From an uncultured Succinivibrio sp. (GTDB lineage Bacteria; Pseudomonadota; Gammaproteobacteria; Enterobacterales; Succinivibrionaceae): a stretch of 52,380 nucleotides of DNA. The position numbers and the translations under genes were made by a program. Under the pieces are notes generated by a model. That model saw only the letters and a program-made list of their open reading frames with translations. It was not told the DNA's origin and did no database searches. Below are positions 33,108 to 41,693 of this stretch, piece after piece (position 1 is the first letter of the stretch; every line of letters starts with the position of its first letter). The stretch spans positions 1 to 52,380 of the forward strand of contig CAAGAC010000037.1 of the NCBI GenBank assembly GCA_900767695.1. The letters run 5' to 3'.

Positions 33108-33833
33108 ATGGCTTCGCAGACATCAAGCAAGCCGCGCCGCATCCTCCTGAAGATCTCCGGCGAGGCTCTCGCCGGGGATCTTGGGTTCGGGATCGACCCG
33201 GCAATCCTCTCGGAGATCGCCTCGGCGGTTATCGAGGTCCGTTCCCGCGGCGTGCAGGCCGCGCTCGTCATCGGCGGGGGCAACGTCTTCCGCGGAGCCG
33301 AGCTGCAGCGCGCCGGATTCGACCGCGTTACCGGCGACCAGATGGGCATGCTGGCGACCATAATGAACGGCCTTGCGATGCGCGAGGAGCTCAAGCGCCA
33401 GGGCGGTAGCGCCGTGGTCATGAGCGCCTACGGCATCCCTTCCATCACCACGCAGTACTCCGCCTCCATAGGGCGCGAGCTGCTCGCCTCCGGCGCCACC
33501 GTGATCTGCTCGGGGGGCACCGGCTCCCCGTTCTTCACGACCGACACCGGGGCCGTGCTGCGCGCCATCGAGCTGCAGTGCGACGAGGTGCTCAAGGCTA
33601 CCAAGGTCGACGGCGTCTACTCGGCCGATCCGGTCAAGGACCCGTCAGCCGAGCGCTTTGACAGGCTGACCTTCTCCGAGGTCATGCAGAGGCAGCTCAA
33701 GGTCATGGACCTGACCGCCTTCGCTCTGGCCAGCGAGCATCAGATGCCAATCAGAGTCTTTTCAATGAAAAAGCCCGGAGCCCTCGTCCGCGCCGCCTGC
33801 GGCGGCAGCGAGGGCACCCTGGTTTCAGGCTAA
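33108..33833 (+). CDS. pyrH: UMP kinase
   Basis: Hexameric bacterial UMP kinase of the amino-acid kinase fold, making UDP for RNA and sugar nucleotides. RRILLKISGEALAGDLGFGI is the N-terminal phosphate loop. VIGGGNVFRG, DQMGMLATIMNGLAM and GTGSPFFTTDTGAVLRAIE are family signatures; KVDGVYSADP binds ATP. ATG 33108 gives 241 residues, the same as E. coli. Ribosome site is poor, so coupling to tsf is likely. Order rpsB-tsf-pyrH-frr is conserved across bacteria. Confidence 0.97.
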   Translation: MASQTSSKPRRILLKISGEALAGDLGFGIDPAILSEIASAVIEVRSRGVQAALVIGGGNVFRGAELQRAGFDRVTGDQMGMLATIMNGLAMREELKRQGGSAVVMSAYGIPSITTQYSASIGRELLASGATVICSGGTGSPFFTTDTGAVLRAIELQCDEVLKATKVDGVYSADPVKDPSAERFDRLTFSEVMQRQLKVMDLTAFALASEHQMPIRVFSMKKPGALVRAACGGSEGTLVSG

Positions 33834-33844
33834 GGAGCCAAGAT

Positions 33845-34402
33845 ATGCTTAACGACGTCAAGAAAGATGCCAAGGACCGCATGGACAAGGCCATCAAGTC
33901 CCTGGACGTTCGCCTCTCCAAGGTCCGCACCGGCCGCGCCTCCCCGGCGCTGCTCGACGGGATCATGGTCGAGTACTACGGCACGATGACCCCGCTGCGC
34001 CAGGTCGCGCAGGTCAACGTCGAGGATGCCCGCACCCTGAAGCTGAGCGTCTTCGACCGCAACGCGACCAAGGAAGTCGAGCGCGCGATCCAGAAGTCCG
34101 ATCTGGGCCTCAACCCGGTCGTGACCTCCTCGGAGATCCGCGTCCCTCTCCCGCCGCTCACCGAGGAGCGCCGCAAGGAGCTCGTCAAGGTGGTCAAGGG
34201 CGAGGTCGAGCAGTGCAAGGTCGAGATCCGCAACGTCCGCCGTGATGCCAACAACGGCCTGAAGGAGCTCCAGAAGGCCAAGGAGATCTCCGAGGACGAG
34301 CAGCGCTCGGCCGAGCAGGAGATCCAGAAGATGACCGACGCTGCCGTCAAGAAGAGCGACGAGCTCTTCGAGGCCAAGCAGAAAGAGCTGATGTCGATCT
34401 GA
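33845..34402 (+). CDS. frr: Ribosome recycling factor
   Basis: Splits post-termination ribosomes with EF-G. It is a tRNA-shaped protein of a three-helix bundle and a small beta domain. KVRTGRASPALLDGIMVEYYG is split as KVRTGRASPALLDGI, with YYGTMTPLRQVAQVNVEDAR next, and DANNGLKELQKAKEISEDE in the third helix. 185 residues, as in E. coli. ATG at 33845 with AAGGAGCC 5-8 bases upstream. uppS starts 5 bases after. Confidence 0.98.
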   Translation: MLNDVKKDAKDRMDKAIKSLDVRLSKVRTGRASPALLDGIMVEYYGTMTPLRQVAQVNVEDARTLKLSVFDRNATKEVERAIQKSDLGLNPVVTSSEIRVPLPPLTEERRKELVKVVKGEVEQCKVEIRNVRRDANNGLKELQKAKEISEDEQRSAEQEIQKMTDAAVKKSDELFEAKQKELMSI

Positions 34403-34407
34403 GACGC

Positions 34408-35160
34408 ATGCCCACGATGAAGCAGGATAATGCCGCGGCCAAGGCTGCAGTTCCCCGCCACGTCGCGATCATCATGGACGGCAACGGCCGCTGGGCCACG
34501 TCGCGCGGGATCCCCCGCGTGATGGGGCACCAGAAGGGCGCCGCCGCCGTCCGCCGCGTGGTGGAGGCCGCAGCCTCCCGCGGCATTGGCGTGCTCACGC
34601 TCTTCGCCTTCTCAAGCGAGAACTGGAAGCGCCCCAGCGGCGAGGTCGCCGCGCTGATGCAGCTCTTCGTGCGTGCCCTGGACAAGGAGACCTCCAGCCT
34701 GCTTGAAAACGGGATCAGGCTCCATGTCCTCGGCGACGTCACCGCCTTCTCGGACGGCCTTCAGCGCCGCATCGCCAAGGCCGAGGAGCGCACCGCCCAC
34801 TGCCAGAGGATGCTTCTCAACGTCGCCGCCAACTACGGCGGCAGGTGGGACATCGTCCAGGCCGCCCGCGCCGCCGCGCGCGACGCCGTCTCGGGCAAGC
34901 TCGACATCCAAAGCCTCGACGAGGCCCGCTTCAACACCTACCTCGTAGAGCCGCTCGACGTCGACCTCCTCATCAGGACCGGCGGCGAGAAGCGCATCAG
35001 CAACTTCCTGATGTGGCAGGCTTCCTACAGCGAGCTCTATTTTTCCGACACGCTCTGGCCCGACTACTGCGACGCCGATCTCGATGCGGCGATCGAGTTC
35101 TTCCGGGGCCGCGAGCGCAGGTTCGGCATGACGTCCGCCCAGGTCGCGGGCGCCAAGTGA
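34408..35160 (+). CDS. uppS: Undecaprenyl diphosphate synthase (cis-prenyltransferase)
   Basis: Condenses eight IPP units onto farnesyl diphosphate to make C55, the lipid carrier for peptidoglycan and O-antigen. HVAIIMDGNGRWA (18-30) carries the catalytic Asp and Arg. GHQKGA, LTLFAFSSENWKRP and DLLIRTGGEKRISNFLMWQ are conserved substrate-binding blocks. ELYFSDTLWPD closes the family core. 250 residues (E. coli 253). It uses the product of ispA, encoded earlier in the window. A terminator follows, so expression of cdsA onward may be partly separate. Confidence 0.98.
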   Translation: MPTMKQDNAAAKAAVPRHVAIIMDGNGRWATSRGIPRVMGHQKGAAAVRRVVEAAASRGIGVLTLFAFSSENWKRPSGEVAALMQLFVRALDKETSSLLENGIRLHVLGDVTAFSDGLQRRIAKAEERTAHCQRMLLNVAANYGGRWDIVQAARAAARDAVSGKLDIQSLDEARFNTYLVEPLDVDLLIRTGGEKRISNFLMWQASYSELYFSDTLWPDYCDADLDAAIEFFRGRERRFGMTSAQVAGAK

Positions 35161-35161
35161 C

Positions 35162-35193
35162 AGCCTGCGGCCCAGGCCGCAGGCTCGTTTTTT
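35162..35193 (+). terminator. Intrinsic terminator between uppS and cdsA
   Basis: AGCCTGCGGC (35162-35171) pairs perfectly with GCCGCAGGCT (35176-35185), loop CCAG, then CG and T6 (35188-35193). It starts one base after the uppS stop. It splits the long envelope cluster, unless read-through is common. Confidence 0.85.
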
Positions 35194-35196
35194 AGC

Positions 35197-35232
35197 AAAG
35201 GAGCGGCGCCTTTCTGGCGCCGGTTTTTCATG
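35197..35232 (+). promoter_or_regulatory. Hairpin between ribosome site and start codon of cdsA
   Basis: AAAGGAG (35197-35203) is the only ribosome site, but it lies 26 bases before ATG 35230. Between them is a hairpin: GGCGCC (35205-35210), TTTCT loop, GGCGCC (35216-35221). When folded, the 17-base stem-loop is bypassed and the effective spacing becomes about 9 bases, near ideal. A T5 run (35224-35228) also follows, so the same hairpin could act as a second terminator. Confidence 0.5.
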
Positions 35233-36093
35233 AAGACTAGGATCATCACCGGCGTCATCCTCATCGCCGCCGTCCTCGCATGGCTCTTTCTCGCAGGCTA
35301 CGAGATCTTCGCGCTCGGCGCGCTGTTCATGTACATGGTCTCTGCCTGGGAGATGGGCCCGCTCATCGGCTTCAAGTCGCGCCTGACCTTCCTGGGCATC
35401 GCCGCGGCCGCGGCCTGCGTGGTCTTCTACTTCGCCGTGCCCGGCAACTTTACCATCCTCCCGATCCCCCGCTGGTGCTTCTACCTGGTGGCATCCGGCC
35501 TCATCGTCTGGGTGTTCTCGCTGCCGCTCCTCTACAAGTTCCCCGCAGGCGACGGCTGGCACAAGAGCAAGGTGCTGGGCACCATCTACGCGCTGCTGAT
35601 GCTCGTGCCCTTCCTCATGGGACTGCTGATCCTTAGGGCCGACTCTTTTGCAACTGATCCAAAGCAGGGCGCCTTCCTGGTCGCCGGCGTGATGGCGCTA
35701 GCCATCGCCGCCGATACCGGCGCCTACTTCACCGGGCGCGCCATCGGCAAGACCCCGATGATCCCGCGCGTGAGCCCGCACAAGACCATGGAGGGCCTGG
35801 CAGGCGGGATCCTGCTTGCCCTGATCGCCATGGTGATCCTCACGCGCCTTGGCTGGTACTTGAACTACGGGGAGAACATGGCCAAGCTGCTCATCGCAGG
35901 CGGCGTGACCGTGCTCTTCTCGGTCGTGGGCGATCTGGTCGAGAGCATGCTAAAGCGCATGGCCGGGATCAAGGACTCTGGAAAGATCTTCCCCGGCCAC
36001 GGCGGCATGCTCGACCGCATCGACTCGCAGCTTGCCTCGATCCCGGTCTTCATCACCATGAACCTCATTTTGGGCAACGCGGCCCAGGCCTGA
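35230..36093 (+). CDS. cdsA: Phosphatidate cytidylyltransferase (CDP-diglyceride synthase)
   Basis: Converts phosphatidic acid and CTP to CDP-diacylglycerol, the branch point of phospholipid synthesis. About 7-8 membrane helices; the start MKTRIITGVILIAAVL aligns with the E. coli N-terminus. The C-terminal signature is SMLKRMAGIKDSGKIFPGHG followed by GMLDRIDS, with the catalytic acidic and Lys residues. ATADTGAYFTGRAIGK-like AADTGAYFTGRAIGKTPM is also conserved. 287 residues (E. coli 285). dxr starts one base after the stop. Confidence 0.96.
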   Translation: MKTRIITGVILIAAVLAWLFLAGYEIFALGALFMYMVSAWEMGPLIGFKSRLTFLGIAAAAACVVFYFAVPGNFTILPIPRWCFYLVASGLIVWVFSLPLLYKFPAGDGWHKSKVLGTIYALLMLVPFLMGLLILRADSFATDPKQGAFLVAGVMALAIAADTGAYFTGRAIGKTPMIPRVSPHKTMEGLAGGILLALIAMVILTRLGWYLNYGENMAKLLIAGGVTVLFSVVGDLVESMLKRMAGIKDSGKIFPGHGGMLDRIDSQLASIPVFITMNLILGNAAQA

Positions 36094-36094
36094 C

Positions 36095-37294
36095 ATGCGC
36101 AAGATCTCCCTCCTGGGGGCCACCGGCTCCATCGGCACGAGCACGCTCGACGTCCTGAGGCGCAACAAGGACAGGTTCTCCCTGTGCGCCGCAGCCTGCG
36201 GCAGCAACGACGCCGCCATGCTCGAGATTGCAAGGGAGTTCCGACCGGAGCTCGTGGCAGTCGCGGACAGGGATGCCGCCTCAAGGCTTGAGGCCGCCGT
36301 CAAGGAAGAAGGCCTTAGGACCGAGGTGCTTTCGGGGCAGGAGGGCGTCTGTGAGTGCGCCCGCGCTCCAGGCGCTGACGGCATAACGGTCTGCGCCGTG
36401 GTCGGCGCCGCCGGCCTCCCCGGGGCGCTTGCCGCCGTGCGCGAGGGCTGCACCGTGGCCCTTGCCAACAAGGAGGCCCTGGTGATGTCGGGCAAGCTGT
36501 TCTTCGACGAGGCCCGCGCGCACGGCGCGAGGGTGCTCCCGGTGGACAGCGAGCACAGTGCCATCTTCCAGTGCCTGCCGCGTCAGTGCCAGGAGCATAT
36601 GGGCTTCTGCGACCTGAAGGCGGCCGGAGTGTCGCGGATCCTGCTCACAGGATCGGGCGGACCCTTCCTCAGGATTCCGCTTGAGGATCTTGAGAAGGTG
36701 ACGCCCAAGCAGGCCGTCTCCCACCCGGTTTGGTCGATGGGCCCCAAGATCTCCACCGACTCGGCGACCATGATGAACAAGGGGCTCGAGTTCATCGAGG
36801 CGCGCTATCTCTTCAACGCAAGGGACTCGGACATCGAGGTCGTGATCCACCCGCAGTCGGTGATCCACTCGATGGTGAGCTACCGCGACGGCGCGGTGCT
36901 CGCGCAGATCGGCCGCCCCGACATGCGCACCCCCATCGCGAGAGCGCTCTTCTATCCGGAGCGCGGAGACTCGGGGGTCGAGCCATTCGACTTCACCATG
37001 GCCCCGGCGATGGAGTTTCTAAAGCCCGACTTCAAGCGCTATCCCTGCCTCATGCTTGCCATGCAGGCAAGCCTCGAGGGGCAGGGCGCCACCACCGCGC
37101 TCAACGCGGCGAACGAGGTCGCGGTGGACGCCTTCCTCAAGGGCCGCATCCCCTACACCGGCATAGCGGCGGTGGTCGCGGACGTGCTTGAGTCGGATCG
37201 CCCGGGCAGGGTCTATTCATTAGACGAGATCATGGACGCGGACCGCGCCGCGAGGGATCTCGCGAGAAATGCTGTTGAGGGCCGCGCATGCTGA
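36095..37294 (+). CDS. dxr: 1-deoxy-D-xylulose 5-phosphate reductoisomerase
   Basis: Second enzyme of the MEP pathway, converting DXP to MEP with NADPH; target of fosmidomycin. The dinucleotide fold starts LLGATGSIGTSTLDVLRR. ALANKEALVMSG, LPVDSEHSAIFQCL (metal and substrate site) and LTGSGGPFL follow. HPVWSMGPKISTDSATMMNK is a hallmark block. 399 residues (E. coli 398). It works on the product of dxs at 12.6 kb. The end overlaps rseP by 7 bases. Confidence 0.98.
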   Translation: MRKISLLGATGSIGTSTLDVLRRNKDRFSLCAAACGSNDAAMLEIAREFRPELVAVADRDAASRLEAAVKEEGLRTEVLSGQEGVCECARAPGADGITVCAVVGAAGLPGALAAVREGCTVALANKEALVMSGKLFFDEARAHGARVLPVDSEHSAIFQCLPRQCQEHMGFCDLKAAGVSRILLTGSGGPFLRIPLEDLEKVTPKQAVSHPVWSMGPKISTDSATMMNKGLEFIEARYLFNARDSDIEVVIHPQSVIHSMVSYRDGAVLAQIGRPDMRTPIARALFYPERGDSGVEPFDFTMAPAMEFLKPDFKRYPCLMLAMQASLEGQGATTALNAANEVAVDAFLKGRIPYTGIAAVVADVLESDRPGRVYSLDEIMDADRAARDLARNAVEGRAC

Positions 37295-38640
37295 ACGCCG
37301 CCTGGGACCTGTTCTTCTTCGCCGTAGCCCTGGGCGTGCTCGTGACCGTCCACGAGGCGGGGCACTTTTTTGCAGCCCGCGCCTGCGGGGTCACGGTGCA
37401 GCGCTTCTCGATAGGCTTTGGCAAGGTGCTCTTCAAGCGCACCGGCCGCGACGGCTGCGAGTACGCGATCTCCGCCATCCCGCTTGGCGGCTACGTGAAG
37501 ATGCTCGGCGAGAACAAGGACGAGACCGGAAGCGGATCGTTCCGCTCAAAGAGCCTCTCACGCCGCGCCTTCATCATCGCCGCGGGCCCGGGGTGCAACA
37601 TCATCCTGGCCTTCGTGCTCTACTGCGCGGTGAACCTCATCGGCTTCGAGGCCCCGCGCCCGATCATCGGCGACGTGATCCCGGGATCGGCGGCAGCCCA
37701 GGCGGGCATCGAGCCCTACAGCGAGATCAAGTCCATCGACGGCGAGGACATCGGGATCTGGGGCGACGCCTCGCTCCTGGCCTTCCAGGCCGCGGGCAGC
37801 GGCAGGGGGCTTGAGGTTGAGACCGCTCCATGGAAGGGCAGGGGGAAGGCCGGCACCTACAGCATCAGGGTGCCTGCGGCCGATCCCTCCTCGCAGGTCG
37901 ATCCGATGGAGCTTGCAGGCCTTAGGCGCTACCAGGGCGACATCCCCAACGAGGTGATGCAGGTGCAGCCTGGATCTCCTGCCGAGGGCGCGGGGATAAG
38001 GAAGGGCGACATAGTCAAGGCGGTGAACGGCCATGACACCCCGACCTGGTACCGCGTGCTCGACGCCATAAGGGCGAACGGCCCTGCGCCGCTTGACCTC
38101 ACGGTCGAGCGCGGCGGAAAGCTCTACGACTGCAGGCTCACCCCGCGCATGGCATACAGCAAGGCGCTGCGGCGCGAGGTCCCGCTTGCGGGCATCGCCG
38201 TCGGATCGGACGGCGAGAGCTACCGCGAGACCTTCCGCGACTTGAGCTACCCCCTGGGCAAGTCCATCTCCAAGGGCTTCTCCGACACCGTGCGGATGTC
38301 CCACCTGGTCATCTCGGCGGCCATCAAGATGGTCAGCGGCGCTATCTCCCCCGACAACGTCTCCGGGCCCATCGCCATAGCCAAGGGAGCAGGGCAGAGC
38401 GCGGCCGTTGGGGCCGTGTTCTTCCTAAGTTTTCTAGCCGCCATTAGTGTAAACTTAGGTATCCTGAATCTGCTGCCAATCCCGGTGCTGGACGGCGGCC
38501 AGCTCCTGTTCATGGCCTACGAGGCCGTTTCCGGCAGGGCTCCTGGGCCGAGGGTGCAGTATGCCCTCACGCTGCTCGGGTTCAGCATCCTGCTCATGCT
38601 GATGATGCTTGCCGTTTTCAACGACATACGGGGGCTGTAA
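37288..38640 (+). CDS. rseP: Site-2 intramembrane zinc metalloprotease RseP
   Basis: Cuts anti-sigma factor RseA (after DegS) to free sigma-E, and clears remnant signal peptides. VHEAGHFFAARACGV (21-35) is the HExxH zinc site in helix 1, and PIPVLDGGQLLF in a later helix provides the third ligand. Two tandem PDZ domains lie between (about 110-310; MQVQPGSPAEGAGIRKGD in the second). 450 residues, equal to E. coli. Order cdsA-dxr-rseP-bamA is conserved. rseA and rpoE are not in the window. Confidence 0.97.
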   Translation: MLNAAWDLFFFAVALGVLVTVHEAGHFFAARACGVTVQRFSIGFGKVLFKRTGRDGCEYAISAIPLGGYVKMLGENKDETGSGSFRSKSLSRRAFIIAAGPGCNIILAFVLYCAVNLIGFEAPRPIIGDVIPGSAAAQAGIEPYSEIKSIDGEDIGIWGDASLLAFQAAGSGRGLEVETAPWKGRGKAGTYSIRVPAADPSSQVDPMELAGLRRYQGDIPNEVMQVQPGSPAEGAGIRKGDIVKAVNGHDTPTWYRVLDAIRANGPAPLDLTVERGGKLYDCRLTPRMAYSKALRREVPLAGIAVGSDGESYRETFRDLSYPLGKSISKGFSDTVRMSHLVISAAIKMVSGAISPDNVSGPIAIAKGAGQSAAVGAVFFLSFLAAISVNLGILNLLPIPVLDGGQLLFMAYEAVSGRAPGPRVQYALTLLGFSILLMLMMLAVFNDIRGL

Positions 38641-38694
38641 AGCAGCGGTGATAATATATCCCGCAAGCAGACCAAACCTGGCATACCAAACATT

Positions 38695-41091
38695 ATGGAA
38701 AGAATCAGATTGCTCAAGACCGCCGCCGCCGTGGCAGGCATGATCATGTGTGTCGCGGCGTCCGCCGCCGACGAGTACTCAACCCCGGTCGAGAACATCC
38801 AGGTGCGTGGCCTCAACCGAGTCACCCGCGGTGCCGTCCTCCTGGCGCTTCCCTTCAAGCCCGGCGACATGCTCACCCGCGACAGCGTCGCGCAGGCCAT
38901 GAAGCAGCTCTACGCCACCGGCGACTTCGACCGCGTCTCCCTTTCCAAGAACGGCGACACCGTGACGATCGACGTCACCGAGCGCCCGACCATCGCCGGC
39001 GTCGAGTTCAAGGGCAACAGCAACATCAAGGACGACGACCTCAAGCCGGTCATCGAGCAGCAGGGCCTCAAGGAAGGCGAGCCGCTCAACGTCCAGAATC
39101 TCGCGCAGGTCACCAAGTCCCTCGAGGACTTCTACCACGGCGCGGGCATGTACCAGGCCAAGATCGAGCCTGTGATCACCACCCTTCCCCGCAACCGCGT
39201 CAACGTCAAGCTCCAGTTCACCGAGGGCGTGGCCACCGAGATCAAGCAGATCAACATCGTCGGCAACAAGGCCTTCCCAGAGGACGTGCTGCTCGCCCAG
39301 ATGCAGCTGCGCGACAACGTGCCCTGGTGGAACTTCGTGGCCGACCAGCGCTACGACGCCCAGAAGTTCCGCGCCGATCTCGACTCCCTGCGCAACTACT
39401 ACATGAACCACGGCTACGTGCAGTTCAAGATAGAGAACACCAATGTCGAGATGACCCCGGACCGCAAGGGGCTGTACCTGACCATCGAGATCAAGGAAGG
39501 CGACCAGTACAAGGTCGGCAAGACCTCGCTCTCGGGCGACACCCTGACCTACGGGGCCGATCTCAAGAACCTCATCACGCTGAGCGAGGGCGACACCTAC
39601 TCGCAGCAGGACGTGACCGACAACGAGAAGATGCTCAAGGACTACCTGGGCAAGTTCGGCTACGCCAACACCGAGGTCGAGGCCATCCCGACCTACAACG
39701 AGAAGGACAAGACCGTCGACCTCGCCTTCAACGTGGTCCCGGGCCAGAGGATCTACGTCTCGCAGATCTTCATCAGCGGCAACGACTCCACCGACGACAC
39801 CGTGATCCGCCGCGAGATGCGCCAGATGGACGGCACCTGGCTGTCAAACGAGGCCATGGAGATGTCGAAGACCCGCCTCAACCGCACGGGCTTCTTTGAA
39901 AAGGTCGACATGGACACCCAGCGCAACGGCACTACCGCCGACACCGTGAACGTCCAGACCACCGTCAAGGAGCGCCCGACCGGCTCCATCCAGGGCGGCA
40001 TCGGCTTCGGCACCGACTCGGGCATCCTGATCTCGGCCTCCATCTCGCAGAACAACCTCTTCGGGTGGGGCACCAGGGGCGTCCTCTCCTCGTACCGCAA
40101 CGACTACCGCAGGCACACCGAGCTGTCCTACACCGATCCGTACTTCACGGTCGACAACATATCGCTGGGCGCCAGGGTCTACTACGACAGCTACTACGGC
40201 GATGACGACAACGTCGTCGACTACGACAACCGCACCTACGGCTTCGAGGTGAACTCGGGCTATCCGATGAGCGAGACCTGGAGCGTCAACTACTCGCTGG
40301 GCCTCGAGAACTCGCGCATCCGCAACCGCGGCAGGCACTTCCAGCAGGCTGATCTCTTCTGGGAGAAGTACGGCGACGCCAGCGACAGGTCAGGCACCTT
40401 CCTGAACTATCTCGCGACCGTGAGCCTGACCCACAGCACCCTCGACAAGGGCGTGTTCCCGACCGACGGCAACAAGCAGGTCCTCACCGCGATGGCCGCC
40501 GTTCCAGGCTCGGACACCAAGTACTACAAGCTCACCGCCGAGACCTACCACTACTTCCCGTTCGACACCGACCACATGTGGATCGCCTCGGTCCGCGGGC
40601 GCGTTGGCTACGGCGACGGCTACGGCAAGAAGGATGGAAACGACCAGATCCTCCCGTTCTTCAAGAACTTCTACCTCGGCAGCACCTCGTGGCTGCGCGG
40701 CTTCGATCACAACAGCATCGGCCCGAAGGCCATCTACTACAGCGACGACACCAACCTGACCGGCCCGTACGTGTCGGACACCGCGGTGGGCGGCAACGCC
40801 TTCTGGGCGGCGACGGCCGAGTTCTTCGTGCCGACCCCGATCGTCTCCGAGGCCTACAAGGAGCAGGTGCGCACCTCGGTGTTCTACGACGCCGGCGCCC
40901 TGTGGGACACCCACGGCGGCGACTACTACTACGACTTCTCCAAGGCCAGCAAGTTCCGCGCCTCAGTGGGCTTTGCCGTGACCTGGATCTCGCCGGTCGG
41001 CCCGCTTTCCTTCTCGCTGACCAAGGCCGTCAAAAAGTACGACGGCGACGACACGCAGATGTTCAACTTCAACATCGGCGGAAGCTTCTGA
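38695..41091 (+). CDS. bamA: Outer membrane protein assembly factor BamA
   Basis: Omp85 barrel that inserts beta-barrel proteins into the outer membrane. Signal peptide 1 to about 25 (cleavage near SAADE). Five POTRA domains fill about 28-420; VRGLNRVTRGAVLLALPFKP opens POTRA1. A 16-stranded barrel (about 430-798) carries the lid motif SSWLRGFDHNSIGPKA (the RGF equivalent of VRGF) and ends in Phe (FNIGGSF), the usual barrel signal. 798 residues (E. coli 810). It has a 54-base gap from rseP containing an AT-rich patch, and skp follows after 23 bases. Confidence 0.97.
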   Translation: MERIRLLKTAAAVAGMIMCVAASAADEYSTPVENIQVRGLNRVTRGAVLLALPFKPGDMLTRDSVAQAMKQLYATGDFDRVSLSKNGDTVTIDVTERPTIAGVEFKGNSNIKDDDLKPVIEQQGLKEGEPLNVQNLAQVTKSLEDFYHGAGMYQAKIEPVITTLPRNRVNVKLQFTEGVATEIKQINIVGNKAFPEDVLLAQMQLRDNVPWWNFVADQRYDAQKFRADLDSLRNYYMNHGYVQFKIENTNVEMTPDRKGLYLTIEIKEGDQYKVGKTSLSGDTLTYGADLKNLITLSEGDTYSQQDVTDNEKMLKDYLGKFGYANTEVEAIPTYNEKDKTVDLAFNVVPGQRIYVSQIFISGNDSTDDTVIRREMRQMDGTWLSNEAMEMSKTRLNRTGFFEKVDMDTQRNGTTADTVNVQTTVKERPTGSIQGGIGFGTDSGILISASISQNNLFGWGTRGVLSSYRNDYRRHTELSYTDPYFTVDNISLGARVYYDSYYGDDDNVVDYDNRTYGFEVNSGYPMSETWSVNYSLGLENSRIRNRGRHFQQADLFWEKYGDASDRSGTFLNYLATVSLTHSTLDKGVFPTDGNKQVLTAMAAVPGSDTKYYKLTAETYHYFPFDTDHMWIASVRGRVGYGDGYGKKDGNDQILPFFKNFYLGSTSWLRGFDHNSIGPKAIYYSDDTNLTGPYVSDTAVGGNAFWAATAEFFVPTPIVSEAYKEQVRTSVFYDAGALWDTHGGDYYYDFSKASKFRASVGFAVTWISPVGPLSFSLTKAVKKYDGDDTQMFNFNIGGSF

Positions 41092-41114
41092 TTTTGTTCG
41101 GAGATAATTAGAAA

Positions 41115-41690
41115 ATGGCTAACAAGTTCGCATTCGCGGCCGCCCTGGCCGCAGCAGCCCTCGCCCCTGCGGCATTCGGCGCCGACGCGCCCGCCCAGAA
41201 CGGCGCGGCCGCCGCCTCCTCCTTCATCGGCGTGGTCAATGTCCCCCTGATCATGAACGACATCCCTCAGGCCGCCGCCTCCAAGGAGAAGCTCCAGAAG
41301 CAGTTCGGGCCGCGCGCGGCCGAGCTCCAGAAGCTCGAGACCGACGGCAAGGCGCTCCAGCAGCAGCTGCCGACCCTCAAGGGCGACCAGCAGGTCGAGG
41401 CGCAGCGCAAGCTCGCCCAGATGCAGGCCGACTACAACCTGAAGGCCCGCGCCCTCCAGGAGGACCAGGGCAAGGCCGTCCATGACGAGGAGATGAAGCT
41501 CGGCCGCCTCGTCCAGGAGGCCATCGACAACATCGCCAAGGAGCGCGGCCTGCAGCTCGTGATCCGCGGCGAGGCCGTCGCCTACGCGACCCGCGCCGTC
41601 GACATCTCCGACGAGGTCATAAGCCGCGTCAGCAAGCAGGCCGGCGCCGCCGCCCCTGCCAAGAAGCAGCCTGCCAAGGGCTCCAAGTAA
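41115..41690 (+). CDS. skp: Periplasmic chaperone Skp/OmpH family
   Basis: Trimeric, jellyfish-shaped holdase carrying unfolded outer-membrane proteins to BamA. Signal peptide 1 to about 22 (ends FGAD). The core is a long helical hairpin of charged residues (about 55-130; KLAQMQADYNLKARALQ), and IDNIAKERGLQLVIRGEAVA is the small body domain. Length 191 (E. coli Skp 161 with signal), the extra being a Lys/Ala-rich tail ending KKQPAKGSK and a longer Ala-rich N-terminus. Lies between bamA and lpxD as in E. coli. Confidence 0.92.
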   Translation: MANKFAFAAALAAAALAPAAFGADAPAQNGAAAASSFIGVVNVPLIMNDIPQAAASKEKLQKQFGPRAAELQKLETDGKALQQQLPTLKGDQQVEAQRKLAQMQADYNLKARALQEDQGKAVHDEEMKLGRLVQEAIDNIAKERGLQLVIRGEAVAYATRAVDISDEVISRVSKQAGAAAPAKKQPAKGSK

Positions 41691-41693
41691 CCC

